Shown: positions 1-9,690, counted from the stretch's first letter. The stretch: 64,000 nt of DNA from Herbaspirillum sp. Sphag64 (GCF_014192645.1 NZ_JACHYE010000015.1:29211-93210); one strand, 5' to 3'. The notes: generated by a model not told the origin, from the sequence alone. Program-made: numbers and translations.

Positions 1-1328
1 AGCTCGGTCGCTTGTTTGCCACGACTGACACTACACCCCAGGAGCACGCGCTGTTCGATGCGCTCAAAGCCGATGAAGTCGCCGCCGTGCCTTTGATGGA
101 AAAGAGCATCAAGCTCGGGCTGGGCAACGACAATGCCTCGGCCACTAAAGTCTTGATGGAAGAAGTCCTGCCGCGTCAGGAGCAATGGCTCAAGCGGCTG
201 ACGGATCTGGCCACATTTGAGGAGCAGCTTAATGTCCAGCTGGCTGAGCAGTCCAAGCGCACTTACCATGCACTCAGTGTCACCGTACTGACGGCAACGG
301 CATTGGCAACCTTGCTCGGTTTGCTCGCGGCGTGGCTGATTGTACGTGGCGTATTAAGGCAGCTCGGCGGCGATCCGCGTGAGGCGCAATACACCGCACG
401 CAAGATCGCACAGGGAGATTTAACGGTGCGTATGCGGGTGGCTGAGGGTGATCAGGATAGCCTGATGGCCTCACTGGAAATCATGCGCGGCCAGCTCAGT
501 CAGGTGGTGTCCGGGATCAAGTTGTCGGCTGAATCCATCTCGGTAGCTGCCGCAGAGATCGCCCGTGGCAATACCGATCTGTCACAGCGCACTGAAGAGC
601 AGGCCGCCTCGCTGGAGGAAACCGCTTCCAGCATGGAACAGCTGACTTCGACCGTGCAACAGAACACCTTCAACGCCAAAGAGGGCAATACGCTGGCCGA
701 GAGCGCTAGGCAGACGGCGCAGGACGGTGGTGCTGTGGTGGAGCGTGTGGTGCTGACCATGGAAGAGATTGCTGGTAGCTCAGCCCAAATGGAAGACATC
801 ATTTCGGTGGTGGAGGGGCTGGCATTTCAGACCAATATTCTGGCACTCAATGCCGCGGTGGAAGCTGCCCGTGCCGGCGAACAGGGGCGTGGCTTTGCCG
901 TTGTGGCAACCGAGGTGCGTAGTCTGGCGCAGCGCAGTGCGGCTGCGGCCAAGGAGATCCGTACCTTGATCGGCAATTCTCTGACCCATGTCCAGCATGG
1001 CTCGCAGTTGGTGCATCAGGCTGGTGAAACCATGCAGGCGGTATTGCGTTCGGTACAGAGTGTGGCCGATGTGATGACCGAGATTACGGCAGCATCTCGC
1101 GAGCAAAGCGATGGCATCGAACAGATCAATACGGCAGTGGTACAGATGGATCAGGTGACGCAACAGAATGCTGCACTGGTGGAGCAGGCTGCTGCTGCGG
1201 CACAGGCGTTGTCTGATCAGGCCCAACGTCTGCGGAGTGCGGTGGCTGTCTTTACGGTAGATCTGGTGGATGTCGTCAGCATGCCATTCAATTCCTTGCC
1301 GCAGCCTTCCGCAGCACTGCTGACTTAG
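1..1328 (+). CDS. Methyl-accepting chemotaxis protein, 5' end outside window
   Basis: Transmembrane chemoreceptor that relays ligand binding to CheW/CheA. The reading frame is open to the left edge, so the N-terminal membrane segment and part of the periplasmic four-helix ligand-binding domain are missing; the first in-window start codon (TTG at 12) is not the real start. What remains shows the end of the periplasmic helices, a membrane segment at about residues 88-110 counted from position 12, a HAMP linker, and a complete cytoplasmic signalling domain whose hairpin tip carries EGLAFQTNILALNAAVEAAR and GFAVVATEVRSLAQRSA. The C-terminus (SLPQPSAALLT) has no NWETF-type pentapeptide for CheR docking. 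It converges on the response regulator that follows, with only 7 bp between stop codons. Ligand unknown. Confidence 0.93.
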   Translation, partial: LGRLFATTDTTPQEHALFDALKADEVAAVPLMEKSIKLGLGNDNASATKVLMEEVLPRQEQWLKRLTDLATFEEQLNVQLAEQSKRTYHALSVTVLTATALATLLGLLAAWLIVRGVLRQLGGDPREAQYTARKIAQGDLTVRMRVAEGDQDSLMASLEIMRGQLSQVVSGIKLSAESISVAAAEIARGNTDLSQRTEEQAASLEETASSMEQLTSTVQQNTFNAKEGNTLAESARQTAQDGGAVVERVVLTMEEIAGSSAQMEDIISVVEGLAFQTNILALNAAVEAARAGEQGRGFAVVATEVRSLAQRSAAAAKEIRTLIGNSLTHVQHGSQLVHQAGETMQAVLRSVQSVADVMTEITAASREQSDGIEQINTAVVQMDQVTQQNAALVEQAAAAAQALSDQAQRLRSAVAVFTVDLVDVVSMPFNSLPQPSAALLT

Positions 1329-1335
1329 GTGTTGG

Positions 1336-2133
1336 TCAGGCTGGCGGCGTGGTGTGCGTGGCGTCGCCAGCCTGCTGCGGAAGTTGATCAATATCGGCAA
1401 ACACATAGCCGACGCCGTAGATCGATTGAATCGCGTTGATCTCGCCAAAGAATGGTTGCAGCTTGCGTCGCAGATTCTTGATATGGGTGTCGACGGCGCG
1501 ATCAGTGACCGCACGGTAGGTATCGTGCAGATGGTTGAGCAGTTGCTCGCGTGAATAAACCTGTCCCGGTGCGGCGGCAAAGGTCTTGAGCAGGCGCAGT
1601 TCGAGTGGCGTCAGCGTCAGTAACTCGCCATCGATGCTGGCCTGATGCCGCTGCTCGTCGATCTGCAGGCGTGATGCTGACGTAGTCGTTATTGCGGCCG
1701 CAGCGGCAAGTGGCTCGGCGACCTGCTGCTCGCGCCGGCTGCGGCGCAGCATCGCCTTGACCCGGGCGACTACTTCGCGTGGGCTGAATGGGTTTTTACT
1801 GAGGTAGTCATCGGCGCCGAGTTCCAGACCACGCAGGCGATCTTCCTCTTCGGCGCGGGCTGTCAGCATCAGGATCGGTACATCGGTGAAGCGACGCAAG
1901 GCCTGGCAGATCTGCCAGCCATCCAGTCCTGGCAACATGATATCGAGCAGCACCAGATCAGGACGCTGCTGCTGCACGGCCGACAGGACGGCGTCGCCAT
2001 GCGCGACATGACGGGTGGTATAGCCGCATGCTGCCAGATATTTCTGCAGCAACTCCGCCATCTTGGGCTCATCTTCAACGATCAGGATATCGGCACTGAC
2101 CGGTGCGCGGAACTCAAAATCGGGCGGTCTCAT
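1336..2133 (-). CDS. baeR: OmpR-family response regulator, BaeR-like
   Basis: DNA-binding response regulator of 265 residues: receiver domain at about 14-130 and C-terminal winged-helix domain at about 160-250. The phospho-acceptor is Asp64 in LVLLDIMLPGLDG, and the acidic pocket is seen in VEDEPKM. The conserved switch-lysine segment reads YLSKNPFSPREVVARVKAMLRR, so an Asn is inserted between Lys and Pro where BaeR-type proteins have KPFSP or KPYSP. The gene overlaps the upstream sensor kinase by 4 bp (ATGA), so the two are translationally coupled. The divergent neighbour is an RND efflux pump, as expected for a BaeR-type pump activator, and a BaeR-box-like sequence precedes the pump. Family certain; orthology to BaeR is inferred from context and similarity. 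Confidence 0.85.
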   Translation of the reverse strand: MRPPDFEFRAPVSADILIVEDEPKMAELLQKYLAACGYTTRHVAHGDAVLSAVQQQRPDLVLLDIMLPGLDGWQICQALRRFTDVPILMLTARAEEEDRLRGLELGADDYLSKNPFSPREVVARVKAMLRRSRREQQVAEPLAAAAAITTTSASRLQIDEQRHQASIDGELLTLTPLELRLLKTFAAAPGQVYSREQLLNHLHDTYRAVTDRAVDTHIKNLRRKLQPFFGEINAIQSIYGVGYVFADIDQLPQQAGDATHTTPPA

Positions 2134-3638
2134 GACGTTGCCCTGGCTGGTGCGATTAGCAGCATGGGCAGTGCAATCGTGATCCGCAAGCCACCTAGTG
2201 GCGAGTCGCTGGCGCTAATAAGGCCTTGGTGGGCAGTCACGATGCGCTGGCAGATTGCCAGCCCTAGTCCGGCACCACCGCTGGCCCGGTTACGTGAGGC
2301 CTCGACCCGAAAGAAACGTTCGAACAGGCGTTCTCTGGCGCTGGCTTCAACCCCCGGTGCCGTATCGTCGAGCTGTATCTGCCACATGCGCTGCGCCTCA
2401 TCGGCGCTGACGCTGACCTGTAACTGGCCCGGACCAAGCGGGTTGTGCGGGTCGGTATAGCGCAGACTGTTTTCGAACAGATTATTGAACAACTGCTGCA
2501 ACCGGGCAGCGTCGGCATCTACCAGCATCTCTTCGGCGATGGCGCGCCAATGCAGCGCGATCCCACGACTACTGAAGCGCTCCTGATAAATCTGTACCGT
2601 GTGCTCCAGTAGTGGTACCAGATCGAGCGGGCTCTTACGGTAAGTCAAGGCACCGGCGTCGGCCAGTGACAGGTCGTAGAGATCATCGACCAGTTTGCTC
2701 AGTTGCCGGACTTCGGTCTTGAGCGAGGCCAGGGTAGTTGCATCAGGTTGCAGTACGCCATCCTGCAAGGCTTCGATCTGGCCATTGAGAATACCTAGCG
2801 GTGTACGCAGCTCATGTGAGACATCGGCCATGAAATCACGTCGCAGCTTTTCGTTACGTTCCAGCGTATGTGCGAGCTGATTGAAGTCAAGCGCCAGACG
2901 GCCCAGTTCATCCTCACTCTGGGCGATGACGCGAATCCCATAGTCGCCGTTGGCCAGTTCATGCGTGGCATCGGCGATCCGTACCAGCGGTTGGATCAAG
3001 ACATTGGCAATCCGGATCACGATCAGCCCGACCAGCATCACGGCGACCAGGCCCAGTAGCAACTGCGCCTGTAACTGCTTCTGCTGAAAGCGCACATCGA
3101 CAGCGCCGATCACGCTTTCAAACGGCGTCTGAGCAATCCAGCCGACGATAGCGTCATCTTGCATGATCGGACGCAAGCGTGCCTCCGGACCTATATTGGG
3201 GTAGCCAATCACGAATTGCCGATGCGCGTCCAGCAGCGTGAAGCGCATCGTGGCGCCGGTCAGGTCGGTGGTCTCGGTCGGCGGGTTGAATGATCGCGAT
3301 CCCTGTTCGGCCAGTTCCGGGCGCATGAAGGAAAACCAGGTGCGCGGATCGTTGCGGACGAAATCCCAGTTTTGATGACTACGATAGGCCTGCTCCAGAC
3401 GCGGCACCATTTCTTCCATCCGGTCTTGCGCCTGCTCGTTGAGATAGCCGAGGAAGTCACGCTTGAAAATGACATGACTGGCGGTACTCATCGCAACGAT
3501 CAGTACCACCACCAGCGCCAGCATGGTCGTGAACAGCTTGAGCCGGATGCTGGCACGCTTGAACAGACGCTGATACAGCGACGATAGCGGCATGAGACCC
3601 GGGAAAGGGCGTGAATGGCGGGGGCGGGACATGGTCAT
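2130..3638 (-). CDS. baeS: Sensor histidine kinase, BaeS-like
   Basis: Membrane histidine kinase of 502 residues, partner of the overlapping response regulator. Two membrane segments (about 36-58 and 193-215) enclose a periplasmic sensor of roughly 135 residues. HAMP follows, then a dimerisation/phospho-acceptor domain with His275 in FMADVSHELRTPLGIL. The ATP-binding domain has an N box (LQQLFNNLFENSLRYTDP), a short DDTAPGV box and GGAGLGLAICQRIV. The BaeS family senses envelope stress and toxic compounds and controls multidrug pumps; the pump lies directly upstream in the opposite orientation. The start is uncertain: Met1, Met3 and Met16 are all possible and no strong ribosome-binding site is visible. 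Confidence 0.86.
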   Translation of the reverse strand: MTMSRPRHSRPFPGLMPLSSLYQRLFKRASIRLKLFTTMLALVVVLIVAMSTASHVIFKRDFLGYLNEQAQDRMEEMVPRLEQAYRSHQNWDFVRNDPRTWFSFMRPELAEQGSRSFNPPTETTDLTGATMRFTLLDAHRQFVIGYPNIGPEARLRPIMQDDAIVGWIAQTPFESVIGAVDVRFQQKQLQAQLLLGLVAVMLVGLIVIRIANVLIQPLVRIADATHELANGDYGIRVIAQSEDELGRLALDFNQLAHTLERNEKLRRDFMADVSHELRTPLGILNGQIEALQDGVLQPDATTLASLKTEVRQLSKLVDDLYDLSLADAGALTYRKSPLDLVPLLEHTVQIYQERFSSRGIALHWRAIAEEMLVDADAARLQQLFNNLFENSLRYTDPHNPLGPGQLQVSVSADEAQRMWQIQLDDTAPGVEASARERLFERFFRVEASRNRASGGAGLGLAICQRIVTAHQGLISASDSPLGGLRITIALPMLLIAPARATS

Positions 3639-3737
3639 TTTTGCTGCCGGCAGGCAACGGAAGTGGCTTTATTACGCGTTAGATTAGCAATTTCACGGGT
3701 GCTGGTGGCGATATTTTACGATCGTTACGATCCTCAA

Positions 3738-3755
3738 TTTTTCTTCACAATTGGA
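3738..3755 (+). promoter_or_regulatory. Putative BaeR box upstream of the RND pump
   Basis: The 18-mer TTTTTCTTCACAATTGGA lies about 80 bp before the adaptor gene, in the region between the divergent baeSR-like and pump operons. It agrees at 15 of 18 positions with the E. coli BaeR box as I recall it (TTTTTCTCCATDATTGGC), in the same orientation relative to the pump. Function is inferred from sequence and position. Confidence 0.6.
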
Positions 3756-3834
3756 TTTTAGGATGCGGATTCCGATAGCTCACAGTGTCCGGACGATGTC
3801 ATGCAACATGGCGTAGACGGGCCACAGTTCTTCC

Positions 3835-5028
3835 ATGAAACCAGATCCTGTTCATCGCACTCCTCATTTGTTTGGCCTGACTGTTCTGACGCTCGCGATC
3901 GCCCTGTCAGCCTGTTCCAGACAGGGTGGCGGCCCCGCGCCCGGGCCAGCCGAGGTCGCCTATATGGTGATCAAGCCCCAGCATCAGTCGGTACTGACCG
4001 AGTTGCCCGGTCGCACAACCGCTTACCTGAGTGCAGATATTCGCCCGCAAATTGGCGGCATCATCCAGCAGCGCCTGTTCAAGGAAGGCGCTACGGTGCA
4101 GCAGGGGCAAGCGCTGTATCAGATTGATCCGGCCACCTATCAGGCTGCCTATGACAGTGCCAAGGCCTCGCTGGCCAAAGCCGAAGCGACACTGGCATCA
4201 GCTCAGCTCAAGGCCCAGCGGTATACCGAACTGGCCAAGATTGATGCCGTCGCCAAGCAGGATAACGACGATATGCAAAGTACGCTGCGTCAGGATCAGG
4301 CTGACGTGGAGGTACAACGTGCCGCGCTCAAGACGGCCAAAATCAACCTCGATTACACCCGCATTACCTCACCTATTTCTGGCCGTATCGACAAATCGAC
4401 CGTGACTCCCGGTGCACTGGTGGTGGCCGAGCAGACCACTGCACTGACCACGGTACAAAAGATAGATCCGATCTATGTCGACGTTACCCAGTCCAGCGCC
4501 GATGTGCTGCGTCTGCGCAAGGAACTGGCCAGCGGTCAGATCCGGCGCAGTGGCGACAATGCCACCAACGTCAAGATCTTGCTGGAAGATGGTTCAACCT
4601 ATGCCCAGATCGGCAAGCTGGAATTCACCAGCCTGTCGGTCGATAGCGGCACCGGCATGATTACCTTGCGGGCACTGGTGCCGAATCCGGATGGCATCCT
4701 GCTACCCGGTGCTTATGTACGGGCGGTATTGGAGGAAGGCGTGGATGAACATGCCATTCTGGTGCCACAGAAAGCGGTCAGCCGGGATGCTGCTGGTGGT
4801 GCCAGTGCCTTGATAGTCAACGCCGCCGGCAAGGTCGAGCAGCGCACATTGACAGTATCGCGGGCGGTAGGGAATCAGTGGTGGATCGGCGCCGGCCTGC
4901 AAGCCGGTGACAAGGTCATTGTCGATGGCTTGCAGAATATCCGCCCCGGCATGGTGCCGCATGCAGAGGAAGTCGCAGCACCTGCATCTGTCATGACACC
5001 ACCGTCTACTGCCACTACGGCGAAGTAA
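3835..5028 (+). CDS. RND efflux periplasmic adaptor (AcrA/MexA type)
   Basis: Membrane-fusion protein of a tripartite multidrug pump, 397 residues. The N-terminus is a lipoprotein signal ending in the lipobox LSAC (Cys27), so the mature protein is anchored in the inner membrane. It then shows the barrel-sandwich/lipoyl half-motifs (RPQIGGIIQQRLFKEGATVQ and ITSPISGRIDKSTVTPGALV) flanking an alpha-helical hairpin, followed by beta-barrel and membrane-proximal domains (PGAYVRAVLEEGV). It is the first gene of a three-gene operon: the pump begins 9 bp downstream and the outer-membrane factor overlaps the pump. No clear Shine-Dalgarno precedes the ATG. It acts in the periplasm, bridging pump and outer-membrane channel. 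Substrates cannot be read from the sequence. Confidence 0.94.
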   Translation: MKPDPVHRTPHLFGLTVLTLAIALSACSRQGGGPAPGPAEVAYMVIKPQHQSVLTELPGRTTAYLSADIRPQIGGIIQQRLFKEGATVQQGQALYQIDPATYQAAYDSAKASLAKAEATLASAQLKAQRYTELAKIDAVAKQDNDDMQSTLRQDQADVEVQRAALKTAKINLDYTRITSPISGRIDKSTVTPGALVVAEQTTALTTVQKIDPIYVDVTQSSADVLRLRKELASGQIRRSGDNATNVKILLEDGSTYAQIGKLEFTSLSVDSGTGMITLRALVPNPDGILLPGAYVRAVLEEGVDEHAILVPQKAVSRDAAGGASALIVNAAGKVEQRTLTVSRAVGNQWWIGAGLQAGDKVIVDGLQNIRPGMVPHAEEVAAPASVMTPPSTATTAK

Positions 5029-5037
5029 GGAGCAGAC

Positions 5038-8000
5038 ATGGCACGTTTTTTCATCGACCGCCCCATTTTTGCCTGGGTACTGGCGATTGTGATCATGCTT
5101 GGCGGCTTGCTGTCGATCAGTAATCTGTCGCTGGAACAATATCCCGATATTGCGCCTCCCAAGGTCAACATCAACGCCACCTATACCGGTGCTTCGGCCA
5201 AGACGCTGGAAGACTCGGTGACTCAGGTCATCGAGCAGCAGATGAAGGGGCTCGACAACCTGGAGTACATGTCTGCCAGCAGCAGTTCGGCCGGCAGTGC
5301 CAGCGTGACCCTGACCTTCAAGGCCGGCACCAATGACGACGTGGCCCAGATGCAGGTCCAGAACAAATTGCAACAGGTGACATCGCGTCTGCCGCAGGCG
5401 GTACAGGACAACGGCGTGACGGTCACCAAGGCTTCCACTGATATTTTGATGGTGCTGGCCTTGACCTCGGATGATCCCACGATCACAGCGACTGATATTG
5501 GCGACTTCATCAGTAGCACCCTGACCGACCAGATCGCCCGCGTGCCAGGTGTCGGTGACGTGACGGCATTTGGTACCAACTACGCTATGCGCGTCTGGCT
5601 TGATCCTGACAAGCTACAAAAATATGCATTAATGCCCTCCGATGTTACCAGCGCACTGGAAGCACAGAATACGGAAGTCTCCGCCGGTGAGCTGGGGGCC
5701 TTGCCGGCGATTCCCGGGCAGCAGATTAATGCCACCATCACGGCGCGCAGCAAGCTGACGACGGCCGAGCAATTCCGTAACATCATTGTGAAATCCGACA
5801 GTAGCGGGGCAGTGGTCAAGCTGTCCGATGTCGCACGGGTCGAGCTCGGTGGTGAAAGCTACCAGACCAGCTCGCAACAGAACGGCAAGCCGTCTTCCGC
5901 GCTGGCGGTACAACTGCAATCGGGGGCCAATGCACTGGCAACCTCCAAGGCCGTACAGGCCAAGATTGCCGAGCTGGAGCCGTATTTCCCGGCCACCATG
6001 AAGCTCAAAAGCAGCATCGCCTATGACACCACACCGTTTGTGCGGGTATCGCTTGAGGAAGTCGTCAAGACTTTGATCGAAGCGGTGGTGCTGGTGGTGC
6101 TGATCATGTATGTTTTCCTGCAGAATCTCCGCGCTACCTTCATTCCGGCGATCACGGTACCTGTGGTGCTGTTGGGTACCTTTGGTGTACTGGCGCTGTT
6201 TGGTTATTCGATCAATACCCTGACCATGTTCGGCATGGTGCTGGCAATCGGACTGCTGGTGGACGACGCCATCGTGGTGGTGGAAAACGTCGAACGGCTC
6301 ATGCGGGAAGAGCATCTCAATGCCAAAGAGGCGACCCGCAAGTCAATGCAGGAAATTACCGGCGCTCTGGTCGGGATCGCGCTGGTGTTGTCGGCCGTGT
6401 TTATTCCGATGGCGTTTTTTGGCGGCTCCACTGGCGTGATCTATCGGCAGTTCTCGATCACCATCGTCTCGGCAATGAGTTTGTCTGTGCTGGTGGCGTT
6501 GACGCTGACGCCGGCTTTGTGTGCCTCTCTGCTCAAGCCTCATGATGACAAGCACGTGGCGCAGGGCCGTTTTTTTACCTGGTTCAACCGTACTTTCGAG
6601 CGCAATGCGACGCGCTATCGTGGTGGTGTCGGTGCGGTGCTGGCGCGCGGTAAGCGTGGGATGCTGGCATATGGGTTGATCGTGATCGCCATGGCACTGT
6701 GTTTTCTGCGCCTGCCGACGTCGTTTCTACCCGAAGAGGATCAGGGCGTGCTGATGGCGATGATTCAACTGCCTACGGGAGCAACCGCTGAACAGACTTC
6801 CGCTGTCATGAAGACAGTACAGGACTACTTCACCAGCAAGCCAGAGGTGGTGGATTCGATTCTCTCGATCGTCGGCGCTGGTATGGGCGGCAACAGCCAG
6901 AACGGTGCACGTGCCTTCATCCGCCTCAAGGATTGGGACGAGCGTAGCGGCAGTGTGACGTCGGCTACGGATCTGATGCGTCGTGCCAATGCGGATCTGA
7001 GCAAGATCCGTGGCGCCCGTATTTTCCTGATGAATCCACCTGCGGTACGAGGTCTTGGCCAGAGTTCGGGTTTTGATCTGGAACTCAAGGATGTCGGCGG
7101 CGTCGGTCACGATGCGTTACTACAGGCGCGTGACCAGTTCCTGCAACTGGCGCGCAGCAATCCGCAACTGGCCAATGTGCGCACCACCGGGCTGGACGAT
7201 ACGCCGCAACTGCGGGTGAGCATCGATGATCGCAAAGCCGATGCCTACAGCCTCGCCATCAGTGACATCAACAGCACCATGGCCACTGCCATGGGCGGCA
7301 CCTATGTCAATGACTTCCTCAACAACGGCCGGGTCAAGAAGGTCTATGTGCAGGGCGATGCGCCGTTCCGGATGCAGACCGAAGACCTGAACAAATGGTA
7401 CGTCCGCAACAGCGCGAGTCAGATGGTGCCACTGTCGGCCTTCACCAGCAGCAAGTGGACTTTCGGCCCCTCTTTGCTGGAGCGCTACAACGGTGTCTCC
7501 TCGTTCGAGATCGTCGGGGAACCGGCTGCCGGGGTGAGCTCAGGTACCGCAATGGCGGCGGTCCAGCAGATCATGACGAAGCTGCCGGCCGGTGTCGGCT
7601 ATGAGTGGACCGGCTCTTCGGCACAGGAACGACAGTCCGGCAATCAGGCGCCGATGCTGTATGCGATTTCCATCCTGTTTGTTTTCCTCTGTCTGGCGGC
7701 CCTGTATGAGAGCTGGTCGGTACCGTTTGCGGTGATTCTGGCAGTACCGCTGGGGATTGTCGGTACCGTGCTGCTGACCGGCATCATGGGTTTGTCCAAT
7801 GACGTGTATTTCCAGGTGGGCTTGTTGACCACGGTCGGTCTGGCCGCCAAGAACGCGATTCTGATTGTGGAGTTTGCCAAGCAACTGCATGAATCGGGTA
7901 AATCGCTCCATGCCGCCACGCTGGAGGCGGTGCAGTTGCGACTGCGGCCCATCCTGATGACCTCGCTGGCTTTCATGTTTGGTGTCCTACCACTGGCTGT

Positions 8001-8190
8001 GGCGAGCGGTGCTGGCTCTGCCAGCCGCCGTGCCATCGGTACCGGCGTGTTGGGCGGCATGGCTTCGGCGACCTTGCTGGGAATTTTCTTTGTACCGCTG
8101 TTTTATTACCTGATCGCTTCTCTGATGGAAAAACGTCAACTGCGCAAACGAGCTCCACAATCTCCAGTGATGACACAGGAGGGCGCATGA
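5038..8190 (+). CDS. RND multidrug efflux transporter (AcrB/MexB type)
   Basis: Inner-membrane proton/drug antiporter of the HAE1 family, 1050 residues, the usual length of AcrB. It starts with the typical MARFFIDRPIFAWVLAIVIM and has two repeats of six membrane helices separated by two large periplasmic porter/docking loops. The proton-relay pair is visible in the fourth helix as GLLVDDAIVVVENVER (two Asp), and the second-repeat signature is GLAAKNAILIVEFAKQL. A good ribosome-binding site (AAGGAG) lies before ATG. It sits between its adaptor and its outer-membrane channel and works with both. The next gene starts inside its last codons. Likely induced through the adjacent BaeSR-like system. 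Broad-specificity drug efflux is the family expectation, not demonstrated here. Confidence 0.97.
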   Translation: MARFFIDRPIFAWVLAIVIMLGGLLSISNLSLEQYPDIAPPKVNINATYTGASAKTLEDSVTQVIEQQMKGLDNLEYMSASSSSAGSASVTLTFKAGTNDDVAQMQVQNKLQQVTSRLPQAVQDNGVTVTKASTDILMVLALTSDDPTITATDIGDFISSTLTDQIARVPGVGDVTAFGTNYAMRVWLDPDKLQKYALMPSDVTSALEAQNTEVSAGELGALPAIPGQQINATITARSKLTTAEQFRNIIVKSDSSGAVVKLSDVARVELGGESYQTSSQQNGKPSSALAVQLQSGANALATSKAVQAKIAELEPYFPATMKLKSSIAYDTTPFVRVSLEEVVKTLIEAVVLVVLIMYVFLQNLRATFIPAITVPVVLLGTFGVLALFGYSINTLTMFGMVLAIGLLVDDAIVVVENVERLMREEHLNAKEATRKSMQEITGALVGIALVLSAVFIPMAFFGGSTGVIYRQFSITIVSAMSLSVLVALTLTPALCASLLKPHDDKHVAQGRFFTWFNRTFERNATRYRGGVGAVLARGKRGMLAYGLIVIAMALCFLRLPTSFLPEEDQGVLMAMIQLPTGATAEQTSAVMKTVQDYFTSKPEVVDSILSIVGAGMGGNSQNGARAFIRLKDWDERSGSVTSATDLMRRANADLSKIRGARIFLMNPPAVRGLGQSSGFDLELKDVGGVGHDALLQARDQFLQLARSNPQLANVRTTGLDDTPQLRVSIDDRKADAYSLAISDINSTMATAMGGTYVNDFLNNGRVKKVYVQGDAPFRMQTEDLNKWYVRNSASQMVPLSAFTSSKWTFGPSLLERYNGVSSFEIVGEPAAGVSSGTAMAAVQQIMTKLPAGVGYEWTGSSAQERQSGNQAPMLYAISILFVFLCLAALYESWSVPFAVILAVPLGIVGTVLLTGIMGLSNDVYFQVGLLTTVGLAAKNAILIVEFAKQLHESGKSLHAATLEAVQLRLRPILMTSLAFMFGVLPLAVASGAGSASRRAIGTGVLGGMASATLLGIFFVPLFYYLIASLMEKRQLRKRAPQSPVMTQEGA

Positions 8191-9632
8191 TGCGATTAGC
8201 GACTTGTCTGCGCGCACCGGCACCGACCTTGCTGGCACTGACCCTCGCGCTGAGCCTGAGTGGCTGCGTCAATCTGGCGCCGACCTACGAGCAGCCAGCG
8301 GCACCGGTACCGGGTAACTGGTCGGGCGCTGCGCTGAGCGGGAATGTGAGCGGAACGACCAACGCCACTGCGGCAGACAGTCTGGACTGGCGAAGCTTCT
8401 TTCTGGATGAGCGTCTGCGTCAGGTCATTGCGCAGGCTCTGGCCAATAATCGCGACCTGCGGGTAGCGGCATTGAACGTGCAGTATGCACGTGCTCAATA
8501 CAGGATCACCGATGCCAACCGCTATCCGGAACTCAGTGCCAGCGCCAGCAGCACCGCCAGCCGCACACCGGGTAGTCTGTCCAGTACCGGCAGTGCGCTG
8601 GTCTCGCACGACGACAGTGTCGGTCTGGGGGTGTCTGCGTTTGAACTGGACTTCTTCGGCCGTCTCAAGAATCTCAGTGACGCTGCGTTACAGACCTACC
8701 AGTATCAGGTGGAAACCCGTCGCAGCACGCAGATCAGTCTGGTCGCGCAAGTCGCCACGGCCTGGCTGACCCTGGCCTCCGACCGGGAATTGCTCAAGCT
8801 GTCACAGGATACCTTTGACAGCCTCAGCAAAACCTACGCGCTGAGTCTGCGCAGCCACGAGATTGGTACCACCTCCGCGATTGATCTTGCCAGTCAGGAA
8901 GCCAGCCTGCAGTCGGCCCGTGCTGACGTTGGTCAGTACACCAGTCAGGTTGCGCAAGATATCAATGCGCTGACCTTGCTGGTCGGTGCCAGTGTGGATG
9001 AGAAATTATTGCCGCATCAGTTACCTGCTGCGGCAGGAGCATTGCTGGAGGCACCAGCGGGCTTGCCATCGTCCACCTTGTTGCGCCGTCCCGATGTACT
9101 GGCGGCCGAGCATACGCTCAAGGCGGCACATGCTGATATCGGCGCTGCGCGTGCGGCGTTTTTCCCCAGCATCACGCTCACCGCCAGCGGCGGTACGGCC
9201 AGCAACGCCTTGGGTGGCTTGTTCAAACCGGGTAGTGGTGCCTGGAGTTTTGCACCATCCATCAATCTGCCGATCTTCAATGCCGGTAGCAATCGTGCCA
9301 GTCTGGATGCAGCCAAGATTACCCGCGACATCGATGTAGCCACGTATGAAAAGGCGATTCAGACGGCCTTTGAAGAAGTCTCCAATGCCCTCGCGGTGCG
9401 GGCTACCTTGCAACAGCGTCTGGATGCACAGCAACAGGTCACGGCGGCCGACGAACGTAGTTACCGCTTGTCCGATGCGCGTTATCGCAACGGCATTGAC
9501 AGTTATCTGACGGCGTTGGTCGCACAACGGGCGCTCTACAGCGCGCAGCAGAGCCTGATCAGCTTGCGGCTGACCGAGCAGAGTAATCGCATCACACTCT
9601 ACAAGGTGCTGGGAGGTGGCTGGGAGGAGTAA
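8187..9632 (+). CDS. RND outer-membrane channel lipoprotein (OprM/NodT family)
   Basis: Outer-membrane factor of the tripartite efflux system, 481 residues. A lipoprotein signal ends in LSGC (Cys27). The body has the two OEP repeats typical of TolC-like channels (ALANNRDLRVAALNVQYARAQ in the first, RRPDVLAAEHTLKAAHADIG in the second) and ends in YKVLGGGW, the usual C-terminus of the NodT subfamily. The ATG overlaps the end of the pump gene, so the three pump genes form one translational unit. It converges on yceI, with a hairpin in the 77-bp gap. Forms the trimeric exit duct across the outer membrane. Confidence 0.96.
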   Translation: MMRLATCLRAPAPTLLALTLALSLSGCVNLAPTYEQPAAPVPGNWSGAALSGNVSGTTNATAADSLDWRSFFLDERLRQVIAQALANNRDLRVAALNVQYARAQYRITDANRYPELSASASSTASRTPGSLSSTGSALVSHDDSVGLGVSAFELDFFGRLKNLSDAALQTYQYQVETRRSTQISLVAQVATAWLTLASDRELLKLSQDTFDSLSKTYALSLRSHEIGTTSAIDLASQEASLQSARADVGQYTSQVAQDINALTLLVGASVDEKLLPHQLPAAAGALLEAPAGLPSSTLLRRPDVLAAEHTLKAAHADIGAARAAFFPSITLTASGGTASNALGGLFKPGSGAWSFAPSINLPIFNAGSNRASLDAAKITRDIDVATYEKAIQTAFEEVSNALAVRATLQQRLDAQQQVTAADERSYRLSDARYRNGIDSYLTALVAQRALYSAQQSLISLRLTEQSNRITLYKVLGGGWEE

Positions 9633-9665
9633 GGAAAAACCGGGGTGAGGAAAAGCAGGAATAGC

Positions 9666-9690
9666 GCACCTTGCCCGGCAGGCAAGGTGC
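9666..9690. terminator. Hairpin between convergent efflux and yceI genes
   Basis: A perfect 10-bp inverted repeat (GCACCTTGCC / GGCAAGGTGC) with a 5-nt loop lies between two convergent genes. There is no T-tract on either side, so it is at best a weak bidirectional terminator or a 3'-end-stabilising structure. Confidence 0.5.
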
